DNA of 64,000 nucleotides from Flavobacteriales bacterium (GCA_947449575.1 CANFRV010000021.1:1-64000); one strand, 5' to 3'; counted from the stretch's first letter, positions 22,072 to 30,749 are shown. Notes: generated from the sequence alone by a model not told the origin. Translations and numbers: made by a program.

Positions 22072-22092
22072 GACGAATCCCGTCCAGACCGC
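22072..22092 (+). repeat. tRNA-3'-end-like sequence, copy A (possible attachment-site remnant)
   Basis: CGAATCCCGTCCAGACCGC looks like the T-loop/T-stem/acceptor 3' part of a tRNA, but no complete tRNA precedes it. It matches copy B at 22236-22256 at 15 of 21 aligned positions. It also sits inside a hairpin (AAGCG at 22064-22068 with CGCTT at 22090-22094, inner GGAC/GTCC). Such partial 3' ends are typical scars of integrating elements. The assignment is tentative. Confidence 0.35.
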
Positions 22093-22107
22093 TTTTAGTT
22101 TTTTTAT

Positions 22108-22140
22108 AAGCCTGTAAGTCATTGACTTACAGGCTTTTTT
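22108..22140. terminator. Strong bidirectional-type rho-independent terminator
   Basis: A perfect 14-bp inverted repeat AAGCCTGTAAGTCA / TGACTTACAGGCTT separated by one base is followed by a T-run on the plus strand. It is preceded by an A/T-rich tract that supplies a weaker T-run on the minus strand. It lies between the RHS block and the island to the right. Confidence 0.75.
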
Positions 22141-22235
22141 GTTGCCTTGGATTTTGACCGTGGACGGCACCGTGGACGGATTTTTCGAAAAAACGACCTA
22201 TTTTTAAAGTGCTCATTTTCATTCTTTTCGCGAAA

Positions 22236-22256
22236 TCTGAGTCCTGTCCGGACCGC
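22236..22256 (+). repeat. tRNA-3'-end-like sequence, copy B (possible attachment-site remnant)
   Basis: TGAGTCCTGTCCGGACCGC is a diverged copy of the motif at 22072-22092, 164 bp away in the same orientation, sharing the GTCC-N-GACCGC end. It contains the 8-bp palindrome GTCCGGAC. The pair flanks the terminator at the point where the defence-type genes begin. Confidence 0.35.
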
Positions 22257-22456
22257 AAATAAAAATTGGTTAAAAATGTAAATTGCTTATTTTTAGAGTG
22301 ATGAGATTTTTGGACTTCGATTATTTTCTGTTTTTTTTTTGAATTTTTAAATGAAAATTTCATAGAAATGGAGTAAAAAAAACTATTTTTTTTATCAATA
22401 TTAGATTTCAAATTTTATTATTCCGCTTAAAATATCAAATGTTGTATATTAATCTA

Positions 22457-23095
22457 CTAGAGATTTTTTAATTTTTGTCCTGCTATTACCATTGGTGTTT
22501 TTGATAGTTCATCCCAAATAATTTCATTTATTGATTCATATTCTGATTTACTTGGATAAATATATAAATCCCTAATTAAGTCTCTTTTGACCCGTGAAAT
22601 TATTTGTTCAATTAGCTTGTTAGACCAAGATGAAAATCCTAGAATTTTAAGAATTGCATATAAATCAATAAAAAATTCAGAATGATATTTTTTTTCCAAC
22701 TTTGCATCGATTAAAAACGGCTCTATTCCTTCAATAATTTGAAAATATGTTTTAATAAATGGCTGAAAATGGAAATTTAAGGCATGCACAATATCGTAAT
22801 CAGCACTTTTATAATTTGGATTTTCAAAAAATAATTTAGTCCTATTTTCATAGACCATGTAATAATCTTTCATTTCAAAATCATAAAACATTGTTTTATC
22901 TCCTTCAAGCGAAATGATGACATTTTTGTCAGAATAAAAAGTACAGTAATACTTTTGAATTTTAGTATTTTCAGCTTTGTAACTTCCTAAACGTTGACCA
23001 AATTGATTATAACTAAAGGTAATGTCTTCATAGACAATAACGTATTCAATTTTTTGACGTTGAGATATCATAAGATTAAAATCATCAATATTCAT
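22457..23095 (-). CDS. Hypothetical protein divergent from the WYL regulator
   Basis: The 212-residue product has no motif I recognise. It is rich in aromatic and charged residues, with a beta-like N-terminal half (VIVYEDITFSYNQFGQRLGS, then YYCTFYSDKNVIISLEGDK) and a more helical C-terminal half. There is no signal peptide or membrane segment, so it is probably cytoplasmic. It starts 95 bp from the divergent WYL-domain regulator, and the shared intergenic region holds a palindrome (23127-23145), so both genes could be under that regulator. Function is unknown. Confidence 0.6.
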   Translation of the reverse strand: MNIDDFNLMISQRQKIEYVIVYEDITFSYNQFGQRLGSYKAENTKIQKYYCTFYSDKNVIISLEGDKTMFYDFEMKDYYMVYENRTKLFFENPNYKSADYDIVHALNFHFQPFIKTYFQIIEGIEPFLIDAKLEKKYHSEFFIDLYAILKILGFSSWSNKLIEQIISRVKRDLIRDLYIYPSKSEYESINEIIWDELSKTPMVIAGQKLKNL

Positions 23096-23126
23096 TTTTC
23101 TTTTTTTGACAAAGAAAATTTATTTG

Positions 23127-23145
23127 TCCGCCAACAAATGGCGGA
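23127..23145. promoter_or_regulatory. Palindromic operator candidate for the WYL regulator
   Basis: TCCGCCA-ACAAA-TGGCGGA is a perfect 7-bp inverted repeat with a 5-bp centre. It stands out as GC-rich in an AT-rich divergent intergenic region. It lies just upstream of the TAAATTTG element of the WYL gene, a position suited to autorepression. WYL-type defence regulators (BrxR/CapW group) are known to bind inverted repeats near their own promoters. Confidence 0.5.
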
Positions 23146-23154
23146 AATAAATCC

Positions 23155-23162
23155 TAAATTTG
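23155..23162 (+). promoter_or_regulatory. Candidate -7 promoter element of the WYL regulator gene
   Basis: TAAATTTG fits the Bacteroidota TAnnTTTG -7 box and lies 28 bp before the ATG at 23191. A -33 TTTG at the usual spacing is not seen; the nearest TTTG (23123-23126) is too far. The operator-like palindrome occupies the expected -33 area. Confidence 0.4.
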
Positions 23163-23190
23163 AATAAATATTATTTAAACGTATTTTCGC

Positions 23191-24087
23191 ATGTCACAAT
23201 TCAAAACGGTAGAAAGACTTTCTTTGATACTAAATTATGTTAATCAAAATCACTACCCGAGTTTGTCCGAAATAATGAAACATTTAGAAGACAAAGATTT
23301 ACAACCAACAGAGCGAACTTTGCAACGTGATTTAAAAACCATTAGAGATTTATGTTTCATTGAAATCAAATATGATCGATTCAATAACGGATATTATATC
23401 GATAGTAATAGTGAACTTGATTTTAAAGAATGGATGCAGGTTTTTGAAGTTTTTAATCGGGCTAAAGTCATTAGTGAAATTCTATTGAAAAACCCTGGTA
23501 GTATCGAATATATAGATTTTGATGAGCCTGTATCTAATCACGAGGAACTACTTTTTCCATCTTTTTTAAAAGCGATTATTGATCGGCAAAAAATCAAATT
23601 TCAATATCATAGATACTGGGAGAATGAAGCAGAAACGATTGAACTTGAACCTCAACTCTTGAAAGAATACTTAAACAGATGGTATATTGTGGGAACAAAT
23701 GAGCAAGGTGAATTTAGATGTTATGGCATTGAACGCATTATTGAATTTGAAATTTCTGCAAAAACATTTCGAGCAAAAGTAAAAAATCCCAAAAGTATTT
23801 TTTCTGATGTTATTGGACTTTATTCTGAAAATGACTGCGAAAAGGTAGTTTTAAGCTATGAACCTTTCCAGGGCAAATACATAAAATCACAACCACTTCA
23901 CTCCTCTCAAAAAATTCTAGTTGACAATGAAAATGAACTGCGAATTGAACTTTTTATTCGTCCGAATTATGAATTAGAAGAACAAATTTTGAAACAAGGT
24001 GAGCGTGTAAAGGTAATTCAACCAACTTCGCTAAGAGACGTTATAAAATCGAGAGTAAAGAAAGCATTTGAAAATTATGAACCTTGA
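23191..24087 (+). CDS. WYL-domain transcriptional regulator (YafY/BrxR-like)
   Basis: The 298-residue protein has an N-terminal winged-HTH (about residues 1-60, with TERTLQRDLKTIRDLCFIEI, a DeoR/HTH_11-like recognition helix). A WYL domain follows (about 120-205, with RWYIVGTNEQGEFRCYGIER) and then the usual C-terminal extension (about 210-298). Length and layout are those of the YafY family. WYL regulators of this form often repress phage-defence operons and sense nucleic-acid or nucleotide ligands. It lies 91 bp upstream of the exonuclease-DUF262 operon on the same strand and has an operator-like palindrome in front of it. It is a plausible repressor of both that operon and itself. Confidence 0.88.
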   Translation: MSQFKTVERLSLILNYVNQNHYPSLSEIMKHLEDKDLQPTERTLQRDLKTIRDLCFIEIKYDRFNNGYYIDSNSELDFKEWMQVFEVFNRAKVISEILLKNPGSIEYIDFDEPVSNHEELLFPSFLKAIIDRQKIKFQYHRYWENEAETIELEPQLLKEYLNRWYIVGTNEQGEFRCYGIERIIEFEISAKTFRAKVKNPKSIFSDVIGLYSENDCEKVVLSYEPFQGKYIKSQPLHSSQKILVDNENELRIELFIRPNYELEEQILKQGERVKVIQPTSLRDVIKSRVKKAFENYEP

Positions 24088-24178
24088 AATTAAATGAAAA
24101 CATTTCACTTATTATTTTTATAGCATAATATGCAAATCCTTTTGAATCAATCTTTTTTACTATTTTTAAGTTTTAAAC

Positions 24179-24661
24179 ATGATAAACAACTTTACAGCAA
24201 TTGACTTTGAAACTGCACAAGGATACCGACATAGCATTTGTCAGGTTGGAATTGTGCGTGTTGAAAACGGAATCATTACAGAAGAAATTAATTTATTGGT
24301 TCAACCACCTGATAATTATTATTGGGAGAAGTTCATCGACATTCATGGGATTAAGCCCGAAGATACAGCCAACGAACCTACTTTCAATCAAATTTGGCAT
24401 AAAATAGAACATCTTATAAAAGATCAAGATGTCGTAGCTCATAATGGAATTTCATTTGATTTTCCTGTACTGGAAAAAACATTGGATTACTATGGAATGG
24501 TAGCACCTCATTATAATAAACATTGTACCTATCGACTTTACAAAGATAATTTAGCATCACTTTGCAAAGTATACAACATCCCTTTGAATCATCACGATGC
24601 CTTGAGCGATGCACGAGCTTGTGCAGAGTTGTTTTTAATACATTCGAACAAAATCAAGTAA
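24179..24661 (+). CDS. DEDDh 3'-5' exonuclease (DNA polymerase III epsilon-like)
   Basis: The 160-residue protein is a single RNase T/DnaQ-type domain. Catalytic residues are visible: D9 and E11 (AIDFETAQG), D94 (NGISFDFPVL) and H139/D144 (HDALSDARAC, the DEDDh Exo III motif). It should hydrolyse single-stranded DNA or RNA from the 3' end with two metal ions. It has no polymerase or helicase extension. The next gene starts 1 bp after its stop, and the intergenic region before it has short palindromes (TGAAA-ACA-TTTCA at 24095-24107; GCATA-A-TATGC at 24123-24133). It probably supplies nuclease activity to the two DUF262 proteins downstream. Confidence 0.88.
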   Translation: MINNFTAIDFETAQGYRHSICQVGIVRVENGIITEEINLLVQPPDNYYWEKFIDIHGIKPEDTANEPTFNQIWHKIEHLIKDQDVVAHNGISFDFPVLEKTLDYYGMVAPHYNKHCTYRLYKDNLASLCKVYNIPLNHHDALSDARACAELFLIHSNKIK

Positions 24662-24662
24662 T

Positions 24663-26453
24663 ATGTCTGAAAATAAAATTTCAATAAAACCAATAAGCGA
24701 TTTACACGGTTGCAACTTTTTTATACCATCGTATCAGAGAGGATATCGCTGGACAGATCAACAAGTAACTGATTTGTTAAATGATGTTTGGGAGTTCATA
24801 AACAAACAGAACAAAAAAGAAGATGAATGGTATTGTTTACAACCAATTGTAGTTAAAAAGATTGAAGAAAATAGATTTGAGTTAATCGATGGACAACAAC
24901 GTTTGACAACTTTGTTTTTGGTTTTAAAATACATGAAAAAGGTCTTACCATTTATTGAAATGAAATTTTCTTTATCATATCAAACAAGAACCAAAAGCGA
25001 GAAATTCTTAGAAAGTTTAGATGAGAATTTAGCAAATGACAACATTGACTTTTTCCATATATTTAATGCTTATTCATTGATATCAAAATGGTTTGCAGAT
25101 GAAAGTACCGGCGAAAAAAATTTAAAAGCCATCAACTTATTCAAATATTTGGGTGAAAGTGTTAAAGTTATTTGGTACGAAACAACAGATTCTGATTCAA
25201 TTGAAATATTTACAAGAATCAATAGTGGCAAAATTCCTCTGACCAATTCCGAATTGATTAAGGCACTTTTTCTAAATAGTTCAAATTTTGAAAAAGCAGA
25301 CAATGAAAAACTCCGTTTAAAACAATTAAAAATCGCATCTGAATGGGATACAATTGAATATGCTTTACAAGATGATTCATTTTGGTACTTCATTAACAAA
25401 AATGACAACAATATACCGACAAGAATAGAATTCATTTTCAATTTGATGTATGAAATAGCTCAGGATGAGGATAACGAAGTAAAAGAAAGAAAGCTTTTGG
25501 GGATTACCGGTAAGGAGAAAATTGACGAAAGAACGAAAACAAATCCGACAATTTTAGAAAAATTCGGAAATGATGAATACGCAACATTTCGATTCTTCCA
25601 ACATAAATTTAAGTCCAAGACAGAAAATGAAATAAATAAGAATTGGAAAGAAATTAAAAATTATTTCCAAACTTTAGAAGAGTGGCACAACGACAAAGAA
25701 TTGTATCATAAAATTGGATATTTGATTACAATTGGAGCTAAAATCAAGGATATTCTTAAAGATAAAAAAGATAAGTCTAAAAAAGACTTTGCAAATGTTA
25801 TAGACGACCAAATAGCCAAACAAATAAATACAAAAGCAATCGAAGAATTAGAATATGGGTCTGATAATGCCCAATTAACTAATATTCTACTTTTACACAA
25901 TATTCTTTCGGTTTTAAAAAGCGAGGATAATTCGCTAAAATTCCCTTTCAATAAATATAAAGACAAGGAAAATGGCGGTTGGAGTTTAGAGCATATTCAT
26001 GCGCAAAATTCAGAGAGTATAACTGAAATTGATGATTTTGACGAATGGCTGAAATCAATCGATGAAAAAGAATTTGACAAAGAATTAACAGGAAAAATAA
26101 ACGATTACAAAAGCAACAAATCAAAGGAAAAAATTACAGAGCTAGTGAAAAAAATTAGCCTATCCTTTGGTGAGACAGAAATTCATTCAATTGAAAATTT
26201 GGCTTTACTTTCAAGAAATGATAACTCAAAACTGAATAATGGATTATTTCCTGTAAAAAGGGAGAGAATCATTGAACTTGAACAAAAAGGAAGATTTATT
26301 CCAATCGCAACCAAGAAGGTCTTTCAAAAAAACTATTCTGGCTGCACCAAGCAGTTAAGTAAATGGGAAAGTATTGATAGAGAAGCTTATTTGAATGATA
26401 TTAAAGAAACTATGAATTTAATTCTTATAAAAGTCGTAGAAAATGAACAATAA
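24663..26453 (+). CDS. DUF262-DUF1524 (GmrSD-type) restriction endonuclease-like protein
   Basis: The 596-residue protein carries the N-terminal DUF262 domain (PSYQRGYRWTDQQ near residue 23, DGQQRLTTL at 76-84), a ParB/sulfiredoxin-like NTPase fold. The C-terminal DUF1524 His-Me (HNH-like) nuclease is intact: LEHIHAQNSE near 442-451 and ENLALLSRNDNSKLNNG downstream, the expected metal-binding and structural residues. GmrSD and SspE relatives use nucleotide hydrolysis to cut modified or phosphorothioated phage DNA. It follows the exonuclease gene by 1 bp and overlaps the next DUF262 gene by 11 bp, so the three probably form one system. Confidence 0.88.
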   Translation: MSENKISIKPISDLHGCNFFIPSYQRGYRWTDQQVTDLLNDVWEFINKQNKKEDEWYCLQPIVVKKIEENRFELIDGQQRLTTLFLVLKYMKKVLPFIEMKFSLSYQTRTKSEKFLESLDENLANDNIDFFHIFNAYSLISKWFADESTGEKNLKAINLFKYLGESVKVIWYETTDSDSIEIFTRINSGKIPLTNSELIKALFLNSSNFEKADNEKLRLKQLKIASEWDTIEYALQDDSFWYFINKNDNNIPTRIEFIFNLMYEIAQDEDNEVKERKLLGITGKEKIDERTKTNPTILEKFGNDEYATFRFFQHKFKSKTENEINKNWKEIKNYFQTLEEWHNDKELYHKIGYLITIGAKIKDILKDKKDKSKKDFANVIDDQIAKQINTKAIEELEYGSDNAQLTNILLLHNILSVLKSEDNSLKFPFNKYKDKENGGWSLEHIHAQNSESITEIDDFDEWLKSIDEKEFDKELTGKINDYKSNKSKEKITELVKKISLSFGETEIHSIENLALLSRNDNSKLNNGLFPVKRERIIELEQKGRFIPIATKKVFQKNYSGCTKQLSKWESIDREAYLNDIKETMNLILIKVVENEQ

Positions 26454-28626
26454 AAACACATCACAAAAAGTAAGTTTCTTACAATTGATTTCAGATGATA
26501 GTATTAAGTGCAATTGTTGTGATAATACAGTATGGAAACCAATCAAAAAAGTTGAAATTCCCATCATCCAACGTGATTATGCGCAGGGAAGAGATGGAAA
26601 GGATGAGCTAAGAAAAAATTTCTTGAATTCACTATTAAAGGCAATTGAAGATAAGCCATTGGAATTAGATTTTGTTTACGGTAATATAGTGGACGATGTT
26701 TTACAACCACTTGACGGTCAACAACGATTGACAACTTTATATTTGTTATATTGGTTTGTTGCAGTCAAAGAGAATAAATTGGATGAAGATTTAAAAAACC
26801 TTTTAAATAAATTCACTTACGAAACTCGCACTAGCTCAAGTGAGTTTTGTGAGGAATTAATTAACAAAGGAATTAGGTATAGTAATGAAACAAAAATTTC
26901 TGATGTTATCATTGATAGCTCTTGGTTTTTTCTATCATGGAAAAAGGATCCAACAATAAAATCAATGTTGACAATGTTAGATGCCATTCAGCAAATTTTT
27001 AAAGACAAAACGGAAGTTTGGGAAAAGCTAGAAAATATTACTTTTCATTTTATCGAATTACAAAACTTTGGACTTTCAGACGATTTATACATCAAAATGA
27101 ATGCAAGAGGAAAACCACTCACTGAGTTTGAAAATTTTAAAGCAAAGTTTGAGCAATACTATAAGTTGGAGATATTCAAAACAGATGAAAATGGTAAAGA
27201 GATTTTAGAAAATGGGCAAAAAGTTATTTTAAAAGGGAATTGGGAAAAGGAATTGTCCTTAACGGATGAAAATAAAGCTCAATGGAAATTACTAACTGAA
27301 AAATCTTTTGCTTACAAAATTGATACACAATGGACAGATTTGTTTTGGATTAATGGTTACAAGAATAATAAAATTGACGATAAGTTAATGAAGTTTATCG
27401 CAGGTATTGCCATTAATAATTATGCAATATGTGGTAATATTTACGAAGATTTAGAGCAAGATAATATCGTAATTGGAGAATTGAAAAAAAAGAACTCAAA
27501 ATACACAAATGCTCAGGCAATAAAAAGGGAAAGAGTTGAGAGACGTATTCAAGTATTGTTCAATAATCCCAAAAATATAATTCCTGAAGATTTCCCAACA
27601 AAAGATTCATTTCAATACTTGATTGACTGCTTTGATATATTTTCGAAAGATTCCAATCATAATATTATTGCATTAAAACTGCCACTTTGGGATTTTATCA
27701 CGATTGAAAATAATGGTATTTCCAGTGAGAACAATCTTTTTTCCGAATTAATTAAGCCTTCGAAAACAGAATATAAGCAAAGAGTACTTTTTTATGCTCA
27801 ATCTGCTTATTTATTGAAAAGTGAGGAAAAGGATGACGAATTATTTTCTGAATGGATGAGAGTAGTCCGAAACATTGCACAAAATTCAACAATTGATAGT
27901 GCTTCAACATTTATTGGTGCAATCGGATTAATCAATGAGTTATCAGCTGGTTGCGCAAACATTTATGAATATCTGAGAACAAATGATATTGTTTCTCAAT
28001 TTGCACAAACTCAAATCAAGGAGGAAAAATTAAAGTCATTTGCAAATAAAAATTCTGAAAACAAAAGAGTTATTTTTCAGCTTGAGGACACCATATTTTT
28101 TAAAGGGAAGATTGAATTTGCTCTACATTGTAGTGATTTCAAAAATTCAGAATCAAAATTTGAAATTCAACAATTGAACTCAATACTCAGTATTGTTAAT
28201 GAACACCTCGCTCAAAAGGATTTGTCGAATTCATTTAGAAGAGGTTTATTGACATGCGGTGAAAATGACTTCTATAAATATTGGACCTCCTGGAGTTACA
28301 ACACAGAATTACACAAACGATGTTTTTTAGAGAATGTTAACGAATTAAAGAACAACCTCAGTAAGGAATTTATTAGAGAAAATTTAAAGGAGTTATTTTT
28401 AAAAATGATGAATCAAACATTGGAACAAGTGATTGAAACATTTGTCGCACCGATTGGTATGCCAAATTGGAAAAAAGAAATAATTAAAAAACCTGAATTA
28501 TTAAACAATTACTGTCAAGGTCATTTCTTTGGAATCTTAGACTTAGATGAATCAGATGATCGCTGCTTTCTCTTTAATTCGAAAAAACGACCAAATAGCA
28601 GGTCGGAATGTCACGAAGTACTTTAA
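26443..28626 (+). CDS. Second DUF262 protein of the exonuclease operon
   Basis: The 727-residue protein has a DUF262 N-terminus (IPIIQRDYAQGRDGK, then LQPLDGQQRLTTLYL with D91 of DGQQR). The Q-R-D-Y pattern fits the DUF262 subgroup that often pairs with a canonical DUF262-DUF1524 protein. I do not see an EHI-x-x-Q HNH motif in its long C-terminal part, so it may be a regulatory or substrate-recognising partner rather than a nuclease. Its ATG lies inside the last 11 bases of the upstream gene, indicating translational coupling. The operon ends here, followed by a hairpin terminator. Confidence 0.85.
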   Translation: MNNKNTSQKVSFLQLISDDSIKCNCCDNTVWKPIKKVEIPIIQRDYAQGRDGKDELRKNFLNSLLKAIEDKPLELDFVYGNIVDDVLQPLDGQQRLTTLYLLYWFVAVKENKLDEDLKNLLNKFTYETRTSSSEFCEELINKGIRYSNETKISDVIIDSSWFFLSWKKDPTIKSMLTMLDAIQQIFKDKTEVWEKLENITFHFIELQNFGLSDDLYIKMNARGKPLTEFENFKAKFEQYYKLEIFKTDENGKEILENGQKVILKGNWEKELSLTDENKAQWKLLTEKSFAYKIDTQWTDLFWINGYKNNKIDDKLMKFIAGIAINNYAICGNIYEDLEQDNIVIGELKKKNSKYTNAQAIKRERVERRIQVLFNNPKNIIPEDFPTKDSFQYLIDCFDIFSKDSNHNIIALKLPLWDFITIENNGISSENNLFSELIKPSKTEYKQRVLFYAQSAYLLKSEEKDDELFSEWMRVVRNIAQNSTIDSASTFIGAIGLINELSAGCANIYEYLRTNDIVSQFAQTQIKEEKLKSFANKNSENKRVIFQLEDTIFFKGKIEFALHCSDFKNSESKFEIQQLNSILSIVNEHLAQKDLSNSFRRGLLTCGENDFYKYWTSWSYNTELHKRCFLENVNELKNNLSKEFIRENLKELFLKMMNQTLEQVIETFVAPIGMPNWKKEIIKKPELLNNYCQGHFFGILDLDESDDRCFLFNSKKRPNSRSECHEVL

Positions 28627-28640
28627 ACTTTTCTATGTTT

Positions 28641-28670
28641 AAGCCAATGAACCAACTCATTGGCTTTTTT
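28641..28670 (+). terminator. Rho-independent terminator of the exonuclease-DUF262 operon
   Basis: Perfect 10-bp stem AAGCCAATGA / TCATTGGCTT with a 6-base loop, followed by a T-run, 14 bp after the stop of the 727-residue gene. Confidence 0.8.
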
Positions 28671-28868
28671 ATTTCTCCAAAATAAAAACTAAACCTCAAT
28701 CTTTGGCAAGTTTGAATACCATAGTTTGTGAAGTATTCTTTAATGCAACGGAAATATTATTCTATTTGAAATCGATTTAATTCCAAATACTTTTTGTCAA
28801 TTCAATTAGCAAAGCATGACGTGCCTCAATTTCTTTAATACCGAAAATAGATAGTTGTTAAAAAATCC

Positions 28869-29237
28869 CTAACCATAGCATTTTTGATATCCCTTCAAAA
28901 ATCCTTCAATATTCCGTTTACCAACGGGGTTGAAGGAATGCACCATAAAATCGGGTAATTTAAGATTGTGGTCTATGCAATAATTAACCAACCATCTTGC
29001 GCAAGTCATGCCGTTTTCTTCTTCTATTTCAGGATCTTGTGGCAAACCTAAATCATGGTCAAAGGAAATAAATTCGGGCAGACCGTGGGCTTCAATCCAG
29101 TTAACAAAATCAGAGTAATTACGAACTATTTGCCAATCTTCATATTGGGCCTCAATGTAATTTCTGGTGAGCTGGTAAATCTTGAATTCTAAAGGGTTTC
29201 GAATGTCATCAAGAAAAAGAAATTTCGGAGTCTTCAT
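28869..29237 (-). CDS. Cyclic-phosphate-processing receiver-domain (cREC) protein
   Basis: The product reads FLFLDDIRNP ... FISFDHDLGL ... MVHSFNPVGKRNIEG. This is the pattern of the receiver-like family linked to RNA repair and cyclic-phosphate processing: acidic DD pair, central DHDL, His-Ser near the C-terminus. I prefer the ATG at 29237 (MKTPKFLFLDD) over 29270, because the family begins shortly before the LDD motif and the longer form would overlap the next gene by 20 bp. With this start the product has 122 residues. It pairs with the small gene upstream and the broken ADP-ribosylhydrolase start, a grouping that hints at RNA or nucleotide repair after damage. Confidence 0.75.
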   Translation of the reverse strand: MKTPKFLFLDDIRNPLEFKIYQLTRNYIEAQYEDWQIVRNYSDFVNWIEAHGLPEFISFDHDLGLPQDPEIEEENGMTCARWLVNYCIDHNLKLPDFMVHSFNPVGKRNIEGFLKGYQKCYG

Positions 29238-29250
29238 TTTCCAATCGATT

Positions 29251-29475
29251 TCAGATTTTAACCACCTCAAACAAATGTGCTGGTATTCTTCCTCCTCCTA
29301 ATTTTTTTAAATCTAACCCATAAATACGCATAAATGCATCTTGTACTTCTTGTCCACCGTTAACCGAAATTGGATTACTTGTGTATTTTGAAGCGACCTC
29401 TACACTCATTCCCTTTTCCAGTCTCAAACCATTTGAGTAACTGTTTTGTTTTGCTGTAATTTTAAAAAGTGCCAT
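29251..29475 (-). CDS. Small DUF6140-like protein
   Basis: The likely start is the ATG at 29475, giving 74 residues beginning MALFKITAKQNSYSNGLRL. Upstream residues in the open frame look unlike coding sequence. LEKGMSVEV and a C-terminal DAFMRIYGLDLKK-like segment match my memory of the DUF6140 family, short Bacteroidota proteins of unknown function often beside the cREC gene. No catalytic motif is visible. It precedes the cREC gene by 13 bp on the same strand. Confidence 0.65.
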   Translation of the reverse strand: MALFKITAKQNSYSNGLRLEKGMSVEVASKYTSNPISVNGGQEVQDAFMRIYGLDLKKLGGGRIPAHLFEVVKI

Positions 29476-29661
29476 TTGATTTTTTTTACAAGAATACGCT
29501 CCTTTAACGCCAAAACGTGTCGTATTGACTATATAAATATCAAATAGCAACATCCAACAACAAAATCTTCAAATCATAGTGTACGTTTTGAGCTTTTCTG
29601 ACTGCAGTTCGTCTCCTAAAACTTGACTATTTTACCTCTTAACATCAAAAGCCATCAAAGC

Positions 29662-29766
29662 TCATCCTTGATATAGTATTTCTTTCAAAAATTCAAACGG
29701 AACACCCAATGCGTCTCCAACTGCAAATCCCAAAATGATCGCTTCTGCTAATTTTTGTTCTTTCAT
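29662..29766 (-). pseudogene. Truncated ADP-ribosylglycohydrolase start
   Basis: A 34-residue frame begins MKEQKLAEAI and contains GFAVGDALGVPFEF, the unmistakable first motif of ADP-ribosylglycohydrolases (DraG/ARH family), then ends at a TGA after ILYQG. Full-length members have roughly 250-300 residues with later aspartate motifs, which are absent downstream in any frame I checked. It lies directly upstream of the DUF6140-like and cREC genes on the same strand, so it is probably the leading gene of that cluster, lost by internal deletion. Confidence 0.75.
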
Positions 29767-29882
29767 AAATGCTAAAAAATTGAATGTATTAATTTATTTT
29801 TGATTAAGCTAACTTCTTTAAATTATCTAGTTTAGAAAAGTTTTTCTTCTTCTTTTATTATTTTTATGAAAAAGTATTCATT

Positions 29883-30749
29883 TTGGAAATAACTAAAGAA
29901 CAACACATCTATCAAATAAATGTTGAAAATTGCGCTAAAGCAGTTTTAGCACATATCTTGGCTGAACCATCAATTTCACCTGAAATATACCAGCGGCATC
30001 AAGAGGGTTTGAAGATAGCAGTTGAAGCGTATAACGAGTCTTTGTACTTTCCAAAAAACATAAGTGAAGAAGAAAAATTCACGATTTCATTGGTAAAAGT
30101 AAATCATCCTTCATTTGATTATTGGTTTGCATTATTTATTTCAACTAGGAAGGCATATGAAGTTCCTCTTATTCTAGATAGATATTACCGCGGAGATTTT
30201 GGAAAAATCGATAATTTTATTGGGCGATTGCAATTTTTTATTCTACTAATTATTGAACGACAAATTCCATTTTATAAAGTTGACATTGTAAATTCCATTA
30301 TTAATTGGCTACGAGAGGTGCAAAATAAAAATGATAAAAAAAATGTGGATGAAAATTTGAAAGAGGATGAAGTTGATTTGATTAAAACAGACTTAGACTT
30401 TGAAGATGTTTTTGATTATTTTAAAGCACTTCATTTTAGATTAGAAGAAGACAATCGTTTAACCTTAGAAGAAGTTGATGACCTAATTTATTCGAATTTT
30501 TATTTTAAAAAAAGGCAAGAGAAAATTCAAAGGAAAAGGTTTAATATTAAAATTGAAAAGCAACTATTGGTAAATTTTGTTTATCAATTTCATCTAAATT
30601 TTGATAAAAACCCCTACAATAATAAACTACAAGAATATAGTAATTTTCTTATTCAAAATTTTGAAATTTTCAAAAACAATAAAGTTGCATCTTTAAAGTC
30701 GAATTTTAGTAAATCCCCGAAGAGATTCAACCCATTAACAAAAAAGTAA
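29883..30749 (+). CDS. Hypothetical protein, mobile-element-type context
   Basis: The 288-residue product starts with TTG 29883; the nearby ATG at 29866 is out of frame and terminates quickly. The sequence is helical and strongly charged, with an acidic middle (KEDEVDLIKTDLDFEDVFDY) and a very basic C-terminus (NFSKSPKRFNPLTKK). I recognise no domain. It lies 96 bp before an excisionase-like HTH gene on the same strand, so it may belong to the same small mobile or plasmid-derived unit. Confidence 0.55.
   Translation: MEITKEQHIYQINVENCAKAVLAHILAEPSISPEIYQRHQEGLKIAVEAYNESLYFPKNISEEEKFTISLVKVNHPSFDYWFALFISTRKAYEVPLILDRYYRGDFGKIDNFIGRLQFFILLIIERQIPFYKVDIVNSIINWLREVQNKNDKKNVDENLKEDEVDLIKTDLDFEDVFDYFKALHFRLEEDNRLTLEEVDDLIYSNFYFKKRQEKIQRKRFNIKIEKQLLVNFVYQFHLNFDKNPYNNKLQEYSNFLIQNFEIFKNNKVASLKSNFSKSPKRFNPLTKK

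Noticed and set aside
22010-22092. Complete tRNA gene ending at 22092
   Set aside because: Only the 3' part resembles a tRNA. No matching 5' acceptor strand, D-arm or anticodon arm was found upstream.
22127-22411. A 94-residue minus-strand frame ending over the terminator
   Set aside because: It has low-complexity Lys/Phe composition and its end lies inside a strong hairpin terminator and next to the repeat copies. No motif supports it as a gene.
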